Assembly: GCF_000682735.1 (NCBI RefSeq)
Contig: NZ_AWFD01000001.1
Location: 434,001-498,000, forward strand
Reading direction: 5' to 3'
Source: Hyphomonas sp. CY54-11-8
GTDB taxonomy: Bacteria > Pseudomonadota > Alphaproteobacteria > Caulobacterales > Hyphomonadaceae
DNA length: 64,000 nt
Both the position numbers and the translations under genes were made by a program. The first letter of the stretch is position 1, and every line of letters starts with the position of its first letter. Below the pieces are notes generated by a model that had not been told where the DNA came from, did not search any database, and saw nothing but the letters and a program-made list of their open reading frames with translations. This document shows, piece by piece, positions 41,377 to 50,357 of the stretch.

Positions 41377-42828
41377 CTACTTCGCGAGATCGACGCTCAG
41401 GAACTGGTCGAACCAGCCGGCTTCGCCGCGGCGTTTGACGCGGACCAGCAGCGGCTCTGCCGGAGTGGCGCGGGCAGCTTTCACTTTTTCCAGCGTATCG
41501 GTGACCGTCGAGACGCGCTCGAAATTGATTTCGATGATCACGTCGCCGCGTACCAGCTTGCCATAGGCCGGGCCGCGGGCCGAGACGGAAGTGACGACGA
41601 CGCCTTCGACGTCTTTCGGCACGCCATAGCGGCGGCGGATATCGTCATCCAGGCTGGAGAGGTCGGCGCCGAGATCGTTTGCGCTGGCGGGCAGGTCCGG
41701 CAGCTGGGCGGCGTCTTCATCGGCCTGTTCCTGGAGCTCGCCCATGGTGACGGTGAACGTGCGCGCGCGGCCGTCGCGCACGAGGCGCACAGGCACATCC
41801 TTGCCGATCGGTGTGTCGGCGATGACGCGGGTCAGTTCCCGCACGCTGGAGACCGGCTGGCCGTCGAAGGTCAGGATCAGGTCGCCAACTTCCAGCTTCG
41901 CCTTGTCGGCCGGGCCGTCATCGGTGATGCGGGTGACGATGACGCCGCCCTTGCCGCTGGCGCGGTAGGCGCGGACAAGGGCTTCATCCGCATCCTGAAC
42001 ATTGACGCCCAGCCAGGAGCGGCGGATGCGGCCGGACTTGATCAGTTCGCCAGTGATCCGGTCAACGAGGTTCGACGGCACGGAAAAGCCGATGCCGACG
42101 GAGCCGCCGGTCGGCGAGATGATGGCCGTGTTCACGCCGACGACTTCACCGCCGAGATTGAACAGCGGGCCACCGGAATTGCCGCGGTTGATGGCCGCGT
42201 CGGTCTGGATGAAATCATCGGAGCGGCCTGCGTTCAGGTCTCTGTTGCGGGCCGAGATGATGCCGGCGGAGACAGAGCCGCCAAAGCCGAACGGGTTGCC
42301 GATGGCGATCACCCAGTCGCCCACTTCTGCCGCGTCGCTGTCGGCGAAGCTGACAAAGGGCAGGGGCGTGTCGGACTTTACCTTCAGCACGGCGAGGTCC
42401 GTATCCTGGTCGCGCCCGACCAGTTCGGCATCCAGCACGCGGCCATTGGCGAAATTTACTTCGATCTCGTCAGCGCCTTCGATGACGTGATTGTTGGTGA
42501 CGACATAGCCGTCGGCGCTGATCACGAAGCCGGACCCGAGCGAGCCCTCGCGGCGGAAACCGTCATCATCGCGGCCGAAGAAATCGTTGAACCGCTCCAT
42601 CGGAGACCCTTCCGGGAAGGTCGGCATGCCTTCCGGGGCAACCGTCTTGGACGTGGAAATGTTCACCACGGCCGGCATCAGCCGCTTCGACAGGTCGCGG
42701 AAACTTGCCGGGCGGTCTTTCTGGTCGAGGCCCTCGACCGGTCGGGACAGGCTCTGCTGCGCTGCGGCAGGGGCAGCGACCGGAACAGAGACGAGAAGGG
42801 CAAGGGCGGCAAGAGCCGGGAATCGCAT
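41377..42828 (-). CDS. DegP/DegQ-type periplasmic serine protease (Do)
   Basis: A 483-residue HtrA-family protease and chaperone that degrades misfolded envelope proteins. A signal peptide (res. 1-23) is followed by the trypsin-like domain with His114 (NNHVIEG), Asp144 (DTDLAVLKV) and Ser218 (NRGNSGGPL). Two PDZ domains lie at about 265-355 and 390-475. It sits in the degP-DUF2065-hflC-hflK block, all on the minus strand, but in 3' order hflK first. DegP and DegQ cannot be separated here. Confidence 0.94.
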   Translation of the reverse strand: MRFPALAALALLVSVPVAAPAAAQQSLSRPVEGLDQKDRPASFRDLSKRLMPAVVNISTSKTVAPEGMPTFPEGSPMERFNDFFGRDDDGFRREGSLGSGFVISADGYVVTNNHVIEGADEIEVNFANGRVLDAELVGRDQDTDLAVLKVKSDTPLPFVSFADSDAAEVGDWVIAIGNPFGFGGSVSAGIISARNRDLNAGRSDDFIQTDAAINRGNSGGPLFNLGGEVVGVNTAIISPTGGSVGIGFSVPSNLVDRITGELIKSGRIRRSWLGVNVQDADEALVRAYRASGKGGVIVTRITDDGPADKAKLEVGDLILTFDGQPVSSVRELTRVIADTPIGKDVPVRLVRDGRARTFTVTMGELQEQADEDAAQLPDLPASANDLGADLSSLDDDIRRRYGVPKDVEGVVVTSVSARGPAYGKLVRGDVIIEINFERVSTVTDTLEKVKAARATPAEPLLVRVKRRGEAGWFDQFLSVDLAK

Positions 42829-42911
42829 GTGACTACGGCTTCCTCTGCGGGCGGATCATGGAAGTGATTTTACCGCAGACTATGGCGCTTTGCGGGCAAG
42901 GTGCAACAGAT

Positions 42912-43112
42912 TCAGCCCAAGTGAACTGCAAGCCATATCAGCACGATGCCGACCGCGCCGCCGCCCAGGCCCGCCATGGTCAGTTCGCGTGTGCTCATCT
43001 GCGTCACGAGGACGGCGAGGCGGCGCATGAAGTCGGGGGCGACCGCATAGGCCGCCCCTTCCAGCAGAAACCACATGCCGATACCCGCCAGCAGGATCAG
43101 TGGCAGAGACAT
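42912..43112 (-). CDS. DUF2065 (YjeT-like) small membrane protein
   Basis: A 66-residue membrane protein with two hydrophobic segments: SLPLILLAGIGMWFLLEGAAY and the C-terminal MAGLGGGAVGIVLIWLAVHLG. A short amphipathic loop with Arg-Arg lies between them. This is the DUF2065/YjeT pattern, a protein regularly found next to hflK-hflC. The ATG at 43112 has a GGGGAG upstream; the longer frame from 43196 would run through hflC's end. Function unproven, likely linked to the HflKC complex. Tightly downstream of hflC. Confidence 0.85.
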   Translation of the reverse strand: MSLPLILLAGIGMWFLLEGAAYAVAPDFMRRLAVLVTQMSTRELTMAGLGGGAVGIVLIWLAVHLG

Positions 43113-43131
43113 CGCTGAAAGCTCCCCAAGC

Positions 43132-44025
43132 TTACTTCGAGTTCTTGCGCGCGGCGGCGATGAACTCGTCGCACAGGCCAAGACTGTCCGGGGCAACCAC
43201 GATCTGCGTATTGCCCTTCTTCAGCGACTGTTCGCAGGCGATCAGGGCGCGCTGGAAGCGGAAGAATTCCGGATCGCGGCCATAGGCGCTGGCATAGATC
43301 TCGTTCCGCTTGGCGTCGCCTTCACCGCGGATCTCTTCTGACCGCTGGTTTGCCTCGGCGAGGATGACCGTCTTGTCGCGATCAGCCTTGGCACGAACCG
43401 CCTGGGCCTGCTTGTCGCCATTGGCGCGGATCAGCTCGGCTTCCTGGTTCCGGGCCGCTTCCATGCGGCGGAAGACGCGTTCGGAGACGTCAGCCGGCAG
43501 GTCGGCCCGGCGGATACGCACATCGATGATGTCGATGCCGCGCCCGGCGATCGAGTCCGACAGGTTCTCGCGGATCTCGTCCATCAGCGTAGCCCGCTGG
43601 CCGGAAATGATCTCTTCCGGCAGCTTGTTTGCCAGCGCGTTACGGATGGCCGTGTTCGTGAACTGCGACAGCTGGTTCTCGGCCACGCGCTGCGTCTGCA
43701 GGCGCTGGTAGAAGGCGAGGGGATCAGAGATCTGGTAGCGCACGAACGCGTCCACGATCAGCTGTTCCTGGTTTGAGGCCAGCACTTCGATGTTCGGAAT
43801 GTCGAGGCCGATATTGCGGCGGTCGTATTTGATGACGTTCTGGATGAACGGCATTTTCGCTTTCAGGCCGGCCTGGTTCTGCCCGGGGGCGTTATAGGCG
43901 GCCTGTGCCTTACCGACCTGCAGGACGAGCGCCTGTTCGGTCTGGTTGACGATGAAAAAGCTGTTCATGCCGACAATCAGCGCCGCGGCGGCGATGACGA
44001 GGGCGAAGATACCAAGTCCACGCAT
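43132..44025 (-). CDS. hflC: HflC, SPFH-domain regulator of FtsH
   Basis: A 297-residue single-pass membrane protein with a large periplasmic SPFH/band-7 domain (IVNQTEQALVLQVGKAQ onward, about 25-200) and a helical C-terminus (VRAKADRDKTVILAEANQRSEE). With HflK it forms a ring that surrounds and moderates the FtsH protease. It starts 11 bp after hflK. Confidence 0.95.
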   Translation of the reverse strand: MRGLGIFALVIAAAALIVGMNSFFIVNQTEQALVLQVGKAQAAYNAPGQNQAGLKAKMPFIQNVIKYDRRNIGLDIPNIEVLASNQEQLIVDAFVRYQISDPLAFYQRLQTQRVAENQLSQFTNTAIRNALANKLPEEIISGQRATLMDEIRENLSDSIAGRGIDIIDVRIRRADLPADVSERVFRRMEAARNQEAELIRANGDKQAQAVRAKADRDKTVILAEANQRSEEIRGEGDAKRNEIYASAYGRDPEFFRFQRALIACEQSLKKGNTQIVVAPDSLGLCDEFIAAARKNSK

Positions 44026-44036
44026 GATGATCGCTC

Positions 44037-45140
44037 CTATTGGCTGCTGCGGTTGGGGTTGACCGGCAGGTAAGGCACTGCGCCGGAGTCGGAGTCGAGG
44101 ATCACCTTGTCGGCATTGCCGAGGACCCGCTCCATCGTCTCGAGATACATCCGCTCGCGGGTCACCTGCGGTGCCTTGCGGTATTCGTCGAGGATGGAGG
44201 TAAAGCGTGCGGCTTCACCGGTTGAGTTGGCGATCACCTGCTCGCGATAGGCTTCGGCGTTCTGCAGCACCTGCTGGGCCTGGCCTTCAGCACGCGGGAT
44301 GATGTCGTTGGCGTACTTGTTGGCTTCCTGGATGGCCTTTTCAGCATCCTGGCCGGCATTGACCACGTCGATGAAGGCCTGGCGCACCTGCGCAGGGGCG
44401 GCCGCTTCCTGGATCTCGACGTTCTGCACCTGGATACCGGCGCGATAGTCGTTCATCAGGGCCTGGAGCTGGGTCTTCACCTGTTCGGAGATCGTGGTCC
44501 GGCCCGTGGTGATGACATCGTCGAGTTTTGACTTGCCAACCACTTCACGCATCACGCTCTCGGCGGAGGCTTTCAGCAGCTCGCTGCCGCCATCCACGTT
44601 GAGGATGAAGTTTTCCGGATTGGCCGGATCGTAGAACCAGAAGACGCGGAAGCGGACATCGACGATGTTCTCGTCGCCGGTCAGCATCAGGGCTTCGTTG
44701 GAGTTGTTGCCGATCTGGGTTTCCTGCTGCTTCTCGGACGGCATGACGACATGCGTCTCGATCGGGGCAGGCAGGTGGAAGTGCAGGCCGGGCGTGAAAT
44801 TGGTCTGCCACTGGCCGAAACGGAACACAGCGGCGCGCGAGCCTTCGTCGACCACGACGACACCCGTCATCAGCCAGGCTACGAGCGCGATGCCGGCGAG
44901 AACAAGGATGCCGAGCGGGCCGAAATTCGGGCCGGACCCGCCGCCACGGCGCCGGCCACCGCCGCCGCCATTGCCGCGATTGCGGAAACGTTCCTGCATC
45001 CGGCGCATCTGATCCTCGAGGTCACCGCCTCCGCTGCCGCCGGATGGGCGTTTCCAGGGAGAGTTGCCATCGTCCCCCCCTTTGTCGCCGCCACCGCCGC
45101 CCCACGGGCCGCTACCTTTTGTTTTATCATCCCAGGGCAT
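44037..45140 (-). CDS. hflK: HflK, SPFH-domain regulator of FtsH
   Basis: A 367-residue partner of HflC. The cytoplasmic N-terminus is Gly-rich (GPWGGGGGDKGG, then GGGGGRRRGGG) as in other HflKs, followed by one TM segment (ILVLAGIALVAWLMTGVVV) and the SPFH domain and coiled coil. MPWDDK at 45140 is the accepted start; the in-frame extension to 45452 reads through the divergent mrp gene and is not real. First gene of the hflK-hflC-DUF2065-degP block. Confidence 0.95.
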   Translation of the reverse strand: MPWDDKTKGSGPWGGGGGDKGGDDGNSPWKRPSGGSGGGDLEDQMRRMQERFRNRGNGGGGGRRRGGGSGPNFGPLGILVLAGIALVAWLMTGVVVVDEGSRAAVFRFGQWQTNFTPGLHFHLPAPIETHVVMPSEKQQETQIGNNSNEALMLTGDENIVDVRFRVFWFYDPANPENFILNVDGGSELLKASAESVMREVVGKSKLDDVITTGRTTISEQVKTQLQALMNDYRAGIQVQNVEIQEAAAPAQVRQAFIDVVNAGQDAEKAIQEANKYANDIIPRAEGQAQQVLQNAEAYREQVIANSTGEAARFTSILDEYRKAPQVTRERMYLETMERVLGNADKVILDSDSGAVPYLPVNPNRSSQ

Positions 45141-45194
45141 GGCCCCTCCTGTTGCGCGTGTTCGCTTCCATATAGGTGCTTTGCTAATAGATGC

Positions 45195-45212
45195 ATGCCC
45201 TTTTCGGGGCAT
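45195..45212 (+). other. Small hairpin upstream of the Mrp gene
   Basis: ATGCCC (45195-45200) and GGGCAT (45207-45212) flank a 6-nt loop, 22 bp before the ATG at 45235. It is in the leader of the Mrp gene and in the divergent hflK promoter region. No function assigned. Confidence 0.35.
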
Positions 45213-45234
45213 CAAGGGATAGAGGGTCGCGGTC

Positions 45235-46446
45235 ATGTTCGGTTCTAAGGGGAAAACCCGGCAAAAACAGGCGGATGCTGTCATGAAAGCGCTTGGCAGC
45301 CCGGCCTGGCTGGAGTCAGTCAGCGTGGACGAGAACGGTCGGGCCGTGCTGGTGATCGAGGCCGATCCGGCTGATACGGCGGCCGCAGAGGCCCTGCGGA
45401 TGGAAGCCGAAGGCAAGGCGGGCCTCGTTCCGGGCATCGAAAAGGTCACCACGGTGCTGACCGCAGTGCGGCATAATCACAGTCACAGCCCTGCGCCGGT
45501 GGCACCGAAAGGCCAGCCAAAAGGAAGGACCGAGCTGCTGAATCTCACTCCGTCGCCGCGCCGGGTGCAGAAAGGCGCCCGCCTGTCGGATGAGGCGATG
45601 CAGCAGGGTGCCCCCCAGCGCCAGCAGGGGAGCATCGCGAAAATCCCCGGCATCTCCCGCATCCTCGTCGTCGCCAGCGCCAAGGGCGGGGTGGGCAAGT
45701 CGACCGTTTCGGTGAACCTCGCCGCCGCCCTCGCCAAGACCGGCATGAAGGTCGGCCTGCTGGATGCCGACATCTATGGCCCCTCCATCCCCACCATGCT
45801 GGGCACGCAGGGGGCTGAGCCGAAGGGCTCGAAGAACAAGAAGTTGATCCCGGTCGAGGCGCACGGGATGAAGACGCTGTCCATCGGCTATTTGTCAGAC
45901 CCTGACGCGCCGATGATCTGGCGCGGGCCGATCGTCATGTCGGCCATCACGCAGATGCTGAACGATGCCGAATGGGGTACGCCGGAAGACCCGCTGGACG
46001 TGCTGGTGATCGACACGCCGCCAGGCACGGGCGACGCACAGCTGACCATCGCGCAGAAAGTACCGGTGACCGCCGCGCTGATCGTGACAACGCCGCAGGA
46101 AGTGGCGCTCGCAGACGTGCGCCGTGGCGCGGCTATGTTCACCAAGACCGCCGTGCCGGTGATCGGCCTGGTCGAGACGATGAGCTATTTCCAGGACCCA
46201 GCGGGCCAGAAGCACTACCTGATGGGCCATGGCGGCGGCAAACGCATGGCCGATGCGCTCGGGATTCCCTTGCTGGCAGAGGTGCCGATGCTGCAGGCCA
46301 TCCGCGAGGGCGGCGATGCAGGCGTGCCCGCGGCCATCGGCGACGAGGAAACGGCCAAAGCCTTCCACGAGCTTGCCCGCAAGGTCGCCATCGGCCTCGA
46401 CACGCTTGAAACCAAGGCGCCGCCGGAAATCGTGTTCGAGGATTAG
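45235..46446 (+). CDS. Mrp/ApbC family P-loop ATPase, cysteine-free variant
   Basis: A 403-residue Mrp/NBP35-type protein. The N-terminal MIP18/DUF59-like domain (about 10-85) and the ATPase domain are present: P-loop SAKGGVGKST, LDADIYGPSIPTMLG, and VIDTPPGTGDAQLTI. Mrp proteins carry Fe-S clusters to apo-proteins using a C-terminal CxxC. Here the equivalent stretch reads ETMSYFQDPAGQKHYLMG, and the whole protein has no cysteine. Some alphaproteobacterial Mrp proteins lack the CxxC, so this may be a lineage trait and a function other than cluster transfer is possible. Divergent from hflK. Confidence 0.9.
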   Translation: MFGSKGKTRQKQADAVMKALGSPAWLESVSVDENGRAVLVIEADPADTAAAEALRMEAEGKAGLVPGIEKVTTVLTAVRHNHSHSPAPVAPKGQPKGRTELLNLTPSPRRVQKGARLSDEAMQQGAPQRQQGSIAKIPGISRILVVASAKGGVGKSTVSVNLAAALAKTGMKVGLLDADIYGPSIPTMLGTQGAEPKGSKNKKLIPVEAHGMKTLSIGYLSDPDAPMIWRGPIVMSAITQMLNDAEWGTPEDPLDVLVIDTPPGTGDAQLTIAQKVPVTAALIVTTPQEVALADVRRGAAMFTKTAVPVIGLVETMSYFQDPAGQKHYLMGHGGGKRMADALGIPLLAEVPMLQAIREGGDAGVPAAIGDEETAKAFHELARKVAIGLDTLETKAPPEIVFED

Positions 46447-47540
46447 TTCTCGCCGCCGAAATGCTCTGCGGCCAGCGTCGCTGCGAGGCCGATCATGTTT
46501 TCATAGCCGGCCGTATTGTTGTTCAGGATGACGATCACGCCGTTTTCTTCCGGCACCAGCATGATCAGGCTGAGATACCCGATCAGGCGGCCATTATAAT
46601 AGGTGACGCCAACGCTCTGGTCGTCCGTGACGGGGAGGTCCGCCACGCTCCAGGCCATGGGCGTGTCGGCGTTGAAGGCTTCTGCGGCGGCAGCGTCTGA
46701 ATAGATCTCGCCATCGATGACGGCGTGTCCCCAGGCGTTCAGGTCATCCGCGGTCGAGACCATGGAGGCCGTGCCGCGGAACAGGACCGGGTTCACGACG
46801 GGGATGGCTTCGTAAGTGCGGTCATCATTCTTCAGGTAGTTTACGGCGAGGCCGTCTGTGTCCCGGTAGAGCTGGCCGGTCGCAGTCATACCAAGCGGGC
46901 CCAGGATTTGCGTCTGCAGACAGGTCTCGTAATCCATGCCGGAATAGCGGTCGATAATGAGCGCCAGAAGATAGTAATTTACGTTCGAGTACAGATAATC
47001 TCTGCCGGGGGCGAATTTCAGGTCCAGCCCTTCAAGCGCCTCCATAAAGGACGCATCCGTGAAGGCGCGCTTCACATCATTGTCGAACCAACCGGGGATA
47101 TCGATGTAATGCGGAATGCCTGACCGGTTCTGCAGCAGCTGGCGCAGCGTAACCTCGCCCGCATACGGCACATCGAATTCGGGCAGAAGTTCAGCCAGCG
47201 TCTGGTCCAGCCCGAGCTTTCCCTCATCCACCAGCTTCAGCACCAGCGCCGCCGTGAAGCTCTTGGTCATGGAGGCGATTGGGAAACGGGTTTCGGGCGT
47301 GACGTCCACAGCGTCCGCTATCGGGGACGCATTCACGGCTTCGCGCAGAAGGATGTCGTCCCCCTTGCTGACAAGCAGCGTGCCGGAGAAGGCCAACTCG
47401 TCGAGCAGGGTGGAAAGCGCGTCCGTATATGCTGCTTCGGCGCTATGCGTCGCGGCAGGCGTGTCAGGGGTTGGGCGTTCGGCAGTGCAGCCGCACGCCA
47501 GCAGGGCTGCGGCAAGCGCCGCGATCAGGCTTTGTTTCAT
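46443..47540 (-). CDS. Serine beta-lactamase-family hydrolase, lipoprotein
   Basis: A 365-residue penicillin-binding-protein/class C beta-lactamase fold. The lipoprotein signal peptide is AALAAALLACGCTAE. Motifs: SxxK in ASMTKSF, YxN in YLYSNVNY, and the third motif in the C-terminal third is not obvious. This pattern fits carboxypeptidases, esterases and D-aminopeptidase-like proteins as well as beta-lactamases; resistance cannot be inferred. It overlaps the Mrp gene end by 4 bp, tail to tail. Confidence 0.85.
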   Translation of the reverse strand: MKQSLIAALAAALLACGCTAERPTPDTPAATHSAEAAYTDALSTLLDELAFSGTLLVSKGDDILLREAVNASPIADAVDVTPETRFPIASMTKSFTAALVLKLVDEGKLGLDQTLAELLPEFDVPYAGEVTLRQLLQNRSGIPHYIDIPGWFDNDVKRAFTDASFMEALEGLDLKFAPGRDYLYSNVNYYLLALIIDRYSGMDYETCLQTQILGPLGMTATGQLYRDTDGLAVNYLKNDDRTYEAIPVVNPVLFRGTASMVSTADDLNAWGHAVIDGEIYSDAAAAEAFNADTPMAWSVADLPVTDDQSVGVTYYNGRLIGYLSLIMLVPEENGVIVILNNNTAGYENMIGLAATLAAEHFGGEN

Positions 47541-47569
47541 GACGGCCGCAGGTAAGGAGCGTTGACAAC

Positions 47570-48646
47570 CTAGTCCAGTCGCTTGCGCTCAATTTTGCTT
47601 GATCCGGCCGGCAGGACGAAGGCCATGCCGTCTTCGCCCATGACGATGGGGCCGTCGAAGGCTTTCTTCGTGCCTTTCAGGAAGGCAGGGTAAAGAATGC
47701 GGCTCGGCTGGGCGGGCACGATATGGGTAAAGACCAGAAGACCGGCGCCGGCTTCGCTTGCCACTTCCGCCGCCTGCACGGGGCTGGTGTGATAGTCCGG
47801 AATGTCGTGCATGATCTTTTCGAGCCGTTTGGCACCGAGCGTGTCCAGCCGGCCGGCAATTTCGCCCACCATCTCGTCATTCAGGGCCTCGTGGACCAGG
47901 ACATCTGTAGTGCGGGCGAGATCGATCAGGGCCTGGCCTTTCTTCGTGTCGCCCGAAATCGTGACCGAACGGCCCTTGTAGTCAAACCGGTAGGCGACCG
48001 CCGGATGCACCGGGCTATGGTCCACCGGCACGGCGGTGATGGTGAGGCCGTCCCGCTCATAGACGCGCACCGCGCCGCCATCGGTGACGAAGGGAAAGGC
48101 CTCCGCGCCCGCACCGGAGGGCGGCACGACATCCGCGCCGTGATGGGCGATCCGGTAGACCGCATCCTGTGCGTAGGCCTCGTTGAAGCCGGTTGCGACA
48201 CGTTCCACGCCTTCCGGACCGTAGAGGGCAAGCGGCGTGTCGGCCCCGCCGGCGGCCCAGTGCTGCAGCATCACTTCGCCAAGGCCGTCGATATGGTCGG
48301 AATGGAAATGCGTCAGGAAGGCTGCTTCCACCCGGCCCCAGGGCAGGGCAAGCTCGCCGAACCTCCGGCCGGACCCCGCGCCCGCATCGACGATGAAGAC
48401 GCGGTTGCCCGCTGTGACGACCGTCATCGGACCGGCCCGCTTCGCATCCGGCAGGGGGGAGCCGGTGCCGACCAGAACGACCATCAGGCCGTCAGGCACA
48501 CCAGAAAGTGCGCTCCTGCCGACATTCTTCCTCAGCGCGGAACTGAAGACCGCCTCTCCGATCTGCACACTGAAGACTGTGCGGGCAACGGCCCCGGCCA
48601 CAAGCAACAGCGCCAGGATAACAAGAACCGGCTTCAGAAATCGCAT
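47570..48646 (-). CDS. Metallo-beta-lactamase-fold hydrolase (RNase Z-like), membrane-anchored
   Basis: A 358-residue MBL-fold protein with an N-terminal membrane segment (VLVILALLLVAGAVA). The metal-binding HFHSDHIDG (HxHxDH) and further His/Asp motifs (VDHSPVHPAVAYRFD, SGDTKKG) match the RNase Z/arylsulfatase-like group. The signal anchor suggests it acts outside the cytoplasm, which argues against tRNA processing and for hydrolysis of an ester such as a cyclic nucleotide or lipid. Same strand and 29 bp upstream of the beta-lactamase-family gene. Confidence 0.85.
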   Translation of the reverse strand: MRFLKPVLVILALLLVAGAVARTVFSVQIGEAVFSSALRKNVGRSALSGVPDGLMVVLVGTGSPLPDAKRAGPMTVVTAGNRVFIVDAGAGSGRRFGELALPWGRVEAAFLTHFHSDHIDGLGEVMLQHWAAGGADTPLALYGPEGVERVATGFNEAYAQDAVYRIAHHGADVVPPSGAGAEAFPFVTDGGAVRVYERDGLTITAVPVDHSPVHPAVAYRFDYKGRSVTISGDTKKGQALIDLARTTDVLVHEALNDEMVGEIAGRLDTLGAKRLEKIMHDIPDYHTSPVQAAEVASEAGAGLLVFTHIVPAQPSRILYPAFLKGTKKAFDGPIVMGEDGMAFVLPAGSSKIERKRLD

Positions 48647-48668
48647 TGTTGTCCCCCTGCCTGATGGA

Positions 48669-49577
48669 TCAGGCGTTGAAGTTGAGCTTCAGGCCGGGTT
48701 CCGGCCAGCGGCATTTGATCAGGTTTCCGGTTCCCGACAGCGTGATGTAGGCATCGCGCATGTCGTCCCCGCCGAAGGCGATATTGGTGACGAGGATGTC
48801 CGGAAAGGCGATATGGCTGAACTCGCCCTCGGGCGTGATCGTCGTGATGCCGCCGTTCAGGATGGTTGCCACACAGACATTTCCCGCAGCGGTCATGCCG
48901 AGGCTGTCGAAATATTGCAGACCCGGCATGGTCGCCACGACCCGCCCGCCATTGAAAGGCGTGGCCGGCTTGATGACGCCGGGGCTCTCCAGGTCGAACG
49001 CCCACATGCGGCCGGTCATCGTATCTGCCATGAAGACCGTCTTCTCGTCGGGCGAAAGGCCGACGCCATTCGGGCTGGAATAGTGGTAGTCCAGTTCCTT
49101 TGCGGCGCTTGCGCCATTGGCGAGGAAGTACAGACCGCCGAAATCGCGGTGGCGGTCATAGGTCTTGCCGTGGTCGGTGAAATACATGTTGCCGTCTTTG
49201 TCGAAGACGAGGTCGTTCGGACCTTTCAACGGTTTGCCGTCGACTTCTTCGATCACGCGCTCGACCTTGCCAGTAGACAGGTCCACGCGCTCGATGCGGC
49301 CGCCATCATAGTCCGGCGGGCAGTTGCCGGGGATCAGCATGCCGTCCTGCTCGTGATAGATGAAGCCGCCATTGTTGCAGACCCAGAGTGCGCCGTCCGG
49401 TCCGATGGCCAGGCCGTTGGGGCCGCCGCCGGGCGTCGCGATCACTTCGGTCTTGCCGCCGTCCCAGCAGCGCGTGATGCACTTCTTCTCGATCTCCACC
49501 ACGATGATGGAGCCGTCAGCCATGACGACGGGGCCTTCCGGAAAGCGCAGGCCGCTGGCGATTGTTTCAAATTCCAT
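48669..49577 (-). CDS. SMP-30/gluconolactonase-family protein
   Basis: A 302-residue six-bladed beta-propeller of the SMP-30/gluconolactonase/LRE family. The Glu opening the family (FPEGPVVM), the Asn in GPNGLAIGPDGALWVCNNGG and the Asp in SSPNGVGLSPDEKT are the expected Ca2+/metal ligands. It probably opens a sugar lactone. The start at 49577 follows GGAGG with a short spacer; the in-frame start at 49631 lies outside the propeller. Followed by the MBL gene after 22 bp. Confidence 0.88.
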   Translation of the reverse strand: MEFETIASGLRFPEGPVVMADGSIIVVEIEKKCITRCWDGGKTEVIATPGGGPNGLAIGPDGALWVCNNGGFIYHEQDGMLIPGNCPPDYDGGRIERVDLSTGKVERVIEEVDGKPLKGPNDLVFDKDGNMYFTDHGKTYDRHRDFGGLYFLANGASAAKELDYHYSSPNGVGLSPDEKTVFMADTMTGRMWAFDLESPGVIKPATPFNGGRVVATMPGLQYFDSLGMTAAGNVCVATILNGGITTITPEGEFSHIAFPDILVTNIAFGGDDMRDAYITLSGTGNLIKCRWPEPGLKLNFNA

Positions 49578-49672
49578 GTTTTTCCTCCCATAGATGGAGG
49601 TCACCCTAGGCGCGACCGGGCGAAACTGCAATCTGGCAGTTAGAGTGTCAATACTTTTTGCGTGCGGCCCTG

Positions 49673-50212
49673 TCAGGCGCGCGGCGCGGTGGCTACCTGA
49701 CGATCCATCCGGACAATGGAGAAGGCGTGATCATTCCCATTCCCGGCCGGATAGGTGGCGAGCGTTTCGCTGGACCAATCCTTCGCGTGCAGCTCCGGGA
49801 AATGGACATCGCCGTCGGGGCTGGCGTCGACTTCGGTCATGAAGATGCGGTCCACATAGGGCAGGGCGAGATCATAGATCGTAGCGCCGCCGATGACGAA
49901 GACGCAGCCGGCGCCCTGCCGTGCGGCCACGGCGCGAGCCGCATTGATGGCGGCCGGAAAGCTGGAATAGACCCGCGCGCCGGGGGCGCTATAGGTCCAG
50001 TCACGCGTCATCACGATGTTCTCGCGGCCCTTCAGCGGGCGTACCGGCAGGCTTTCCCAGGTCTTGCGGCCCATCAGGATGGGGCAGCCCATCGTCACCT
50101 TCTTGAAGAAGGTCAGATCGTCTTTCAGGCGCCATGGCAGGTCGCCCTCATTTCCGATCACATTGTTCTTGCCGCGGGCGGCAATAAGGCAGACGTTCAG
50201 ACTGTCCGGCAT
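49673..50212 (-). CDS. folA: Dihydrofolate reductase
   Basis: A 179-residue DHFR, reducing dihydrofolate with NADPH. The usual features are visible: LIAARGKNNVIGNEGDLPW, the Trp-Arg-Leu pair near DDLTFFKK, MGRKTWESLP, and VIGGATIYDLALPYVDRI. The start at 50212 gives the normal length; an in-frame start at 50332 would add 40 residues with no match. thyA, which makes the dihydrofolate, is 3.5 kb away on the same strand. Confidence 0.95.
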   Translation of the reverse strand: MPDSLNVCLIAARGKNNVIGNEGDLPWRLKDDLTFFKKVTMGCPILMGRKTWESLPVRPLKGRENIVMTRDWTYSAPGARVYSSFPAAINAARAVAARQGAGCVFVIGGATIYDLALPYVDRIFMTEVDASPDGDVHFPELHAKDWSSETLATYPAGNGNDHAFSIVRMDRQVATAPRA

Positions 50213-50250
50213 GGGGGCAACACCTTTGTTGCTGATTTCCTGTCGGGGTG

Positions 50251-50266
50251 ACGGGGGCAGCCCCGT
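50251..50266. other. Hairpin in the folA leader region
   Basis: ACGGGG (50251-50256), 4-nt loop, CCCCGT (50261-50266) lies 39-54 bp upstream of the folA ATG on the minus strand. It may affect folA leader structure. No known riboswitch recognised. Confidence 0.3.
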
Positions 50267-50283
50267 GCAGGTGATGTAGTGGC

Positions 50284-50301
50284 CATTACACCCGGGTAAT
50301 G
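50284..50301. promoter_or_regulatory. Inverted repeat between folA and VUT genes
   Basis: CATTAC (50284-50289), 6 bases, GTAATG (50296-50301) is an 18-bp inverted repeat in the 145-bp gap between the divergent folA and VUT genes. An operator shared by both is possible. No binder can be named. Confidence 0.35.
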
Positions 50302-50357
50302 ACAAGACTTGCAACTCAGCGGCGTCTGCCAATAATGCCAGTCAGCCGGGGAGCTTC

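Noticed and set aside
45141-45452. Long N-terminal extension of hflK
   Set aside because: It runs antisense through the divergent mrp gene; MPWDDK at 45140 is the family start.
46443-47540. Beta-lactamase conferring resistance
   Set aside because: The fold is present but the third catalytic motif is not evident, and many relatives are esterases or peptidases.
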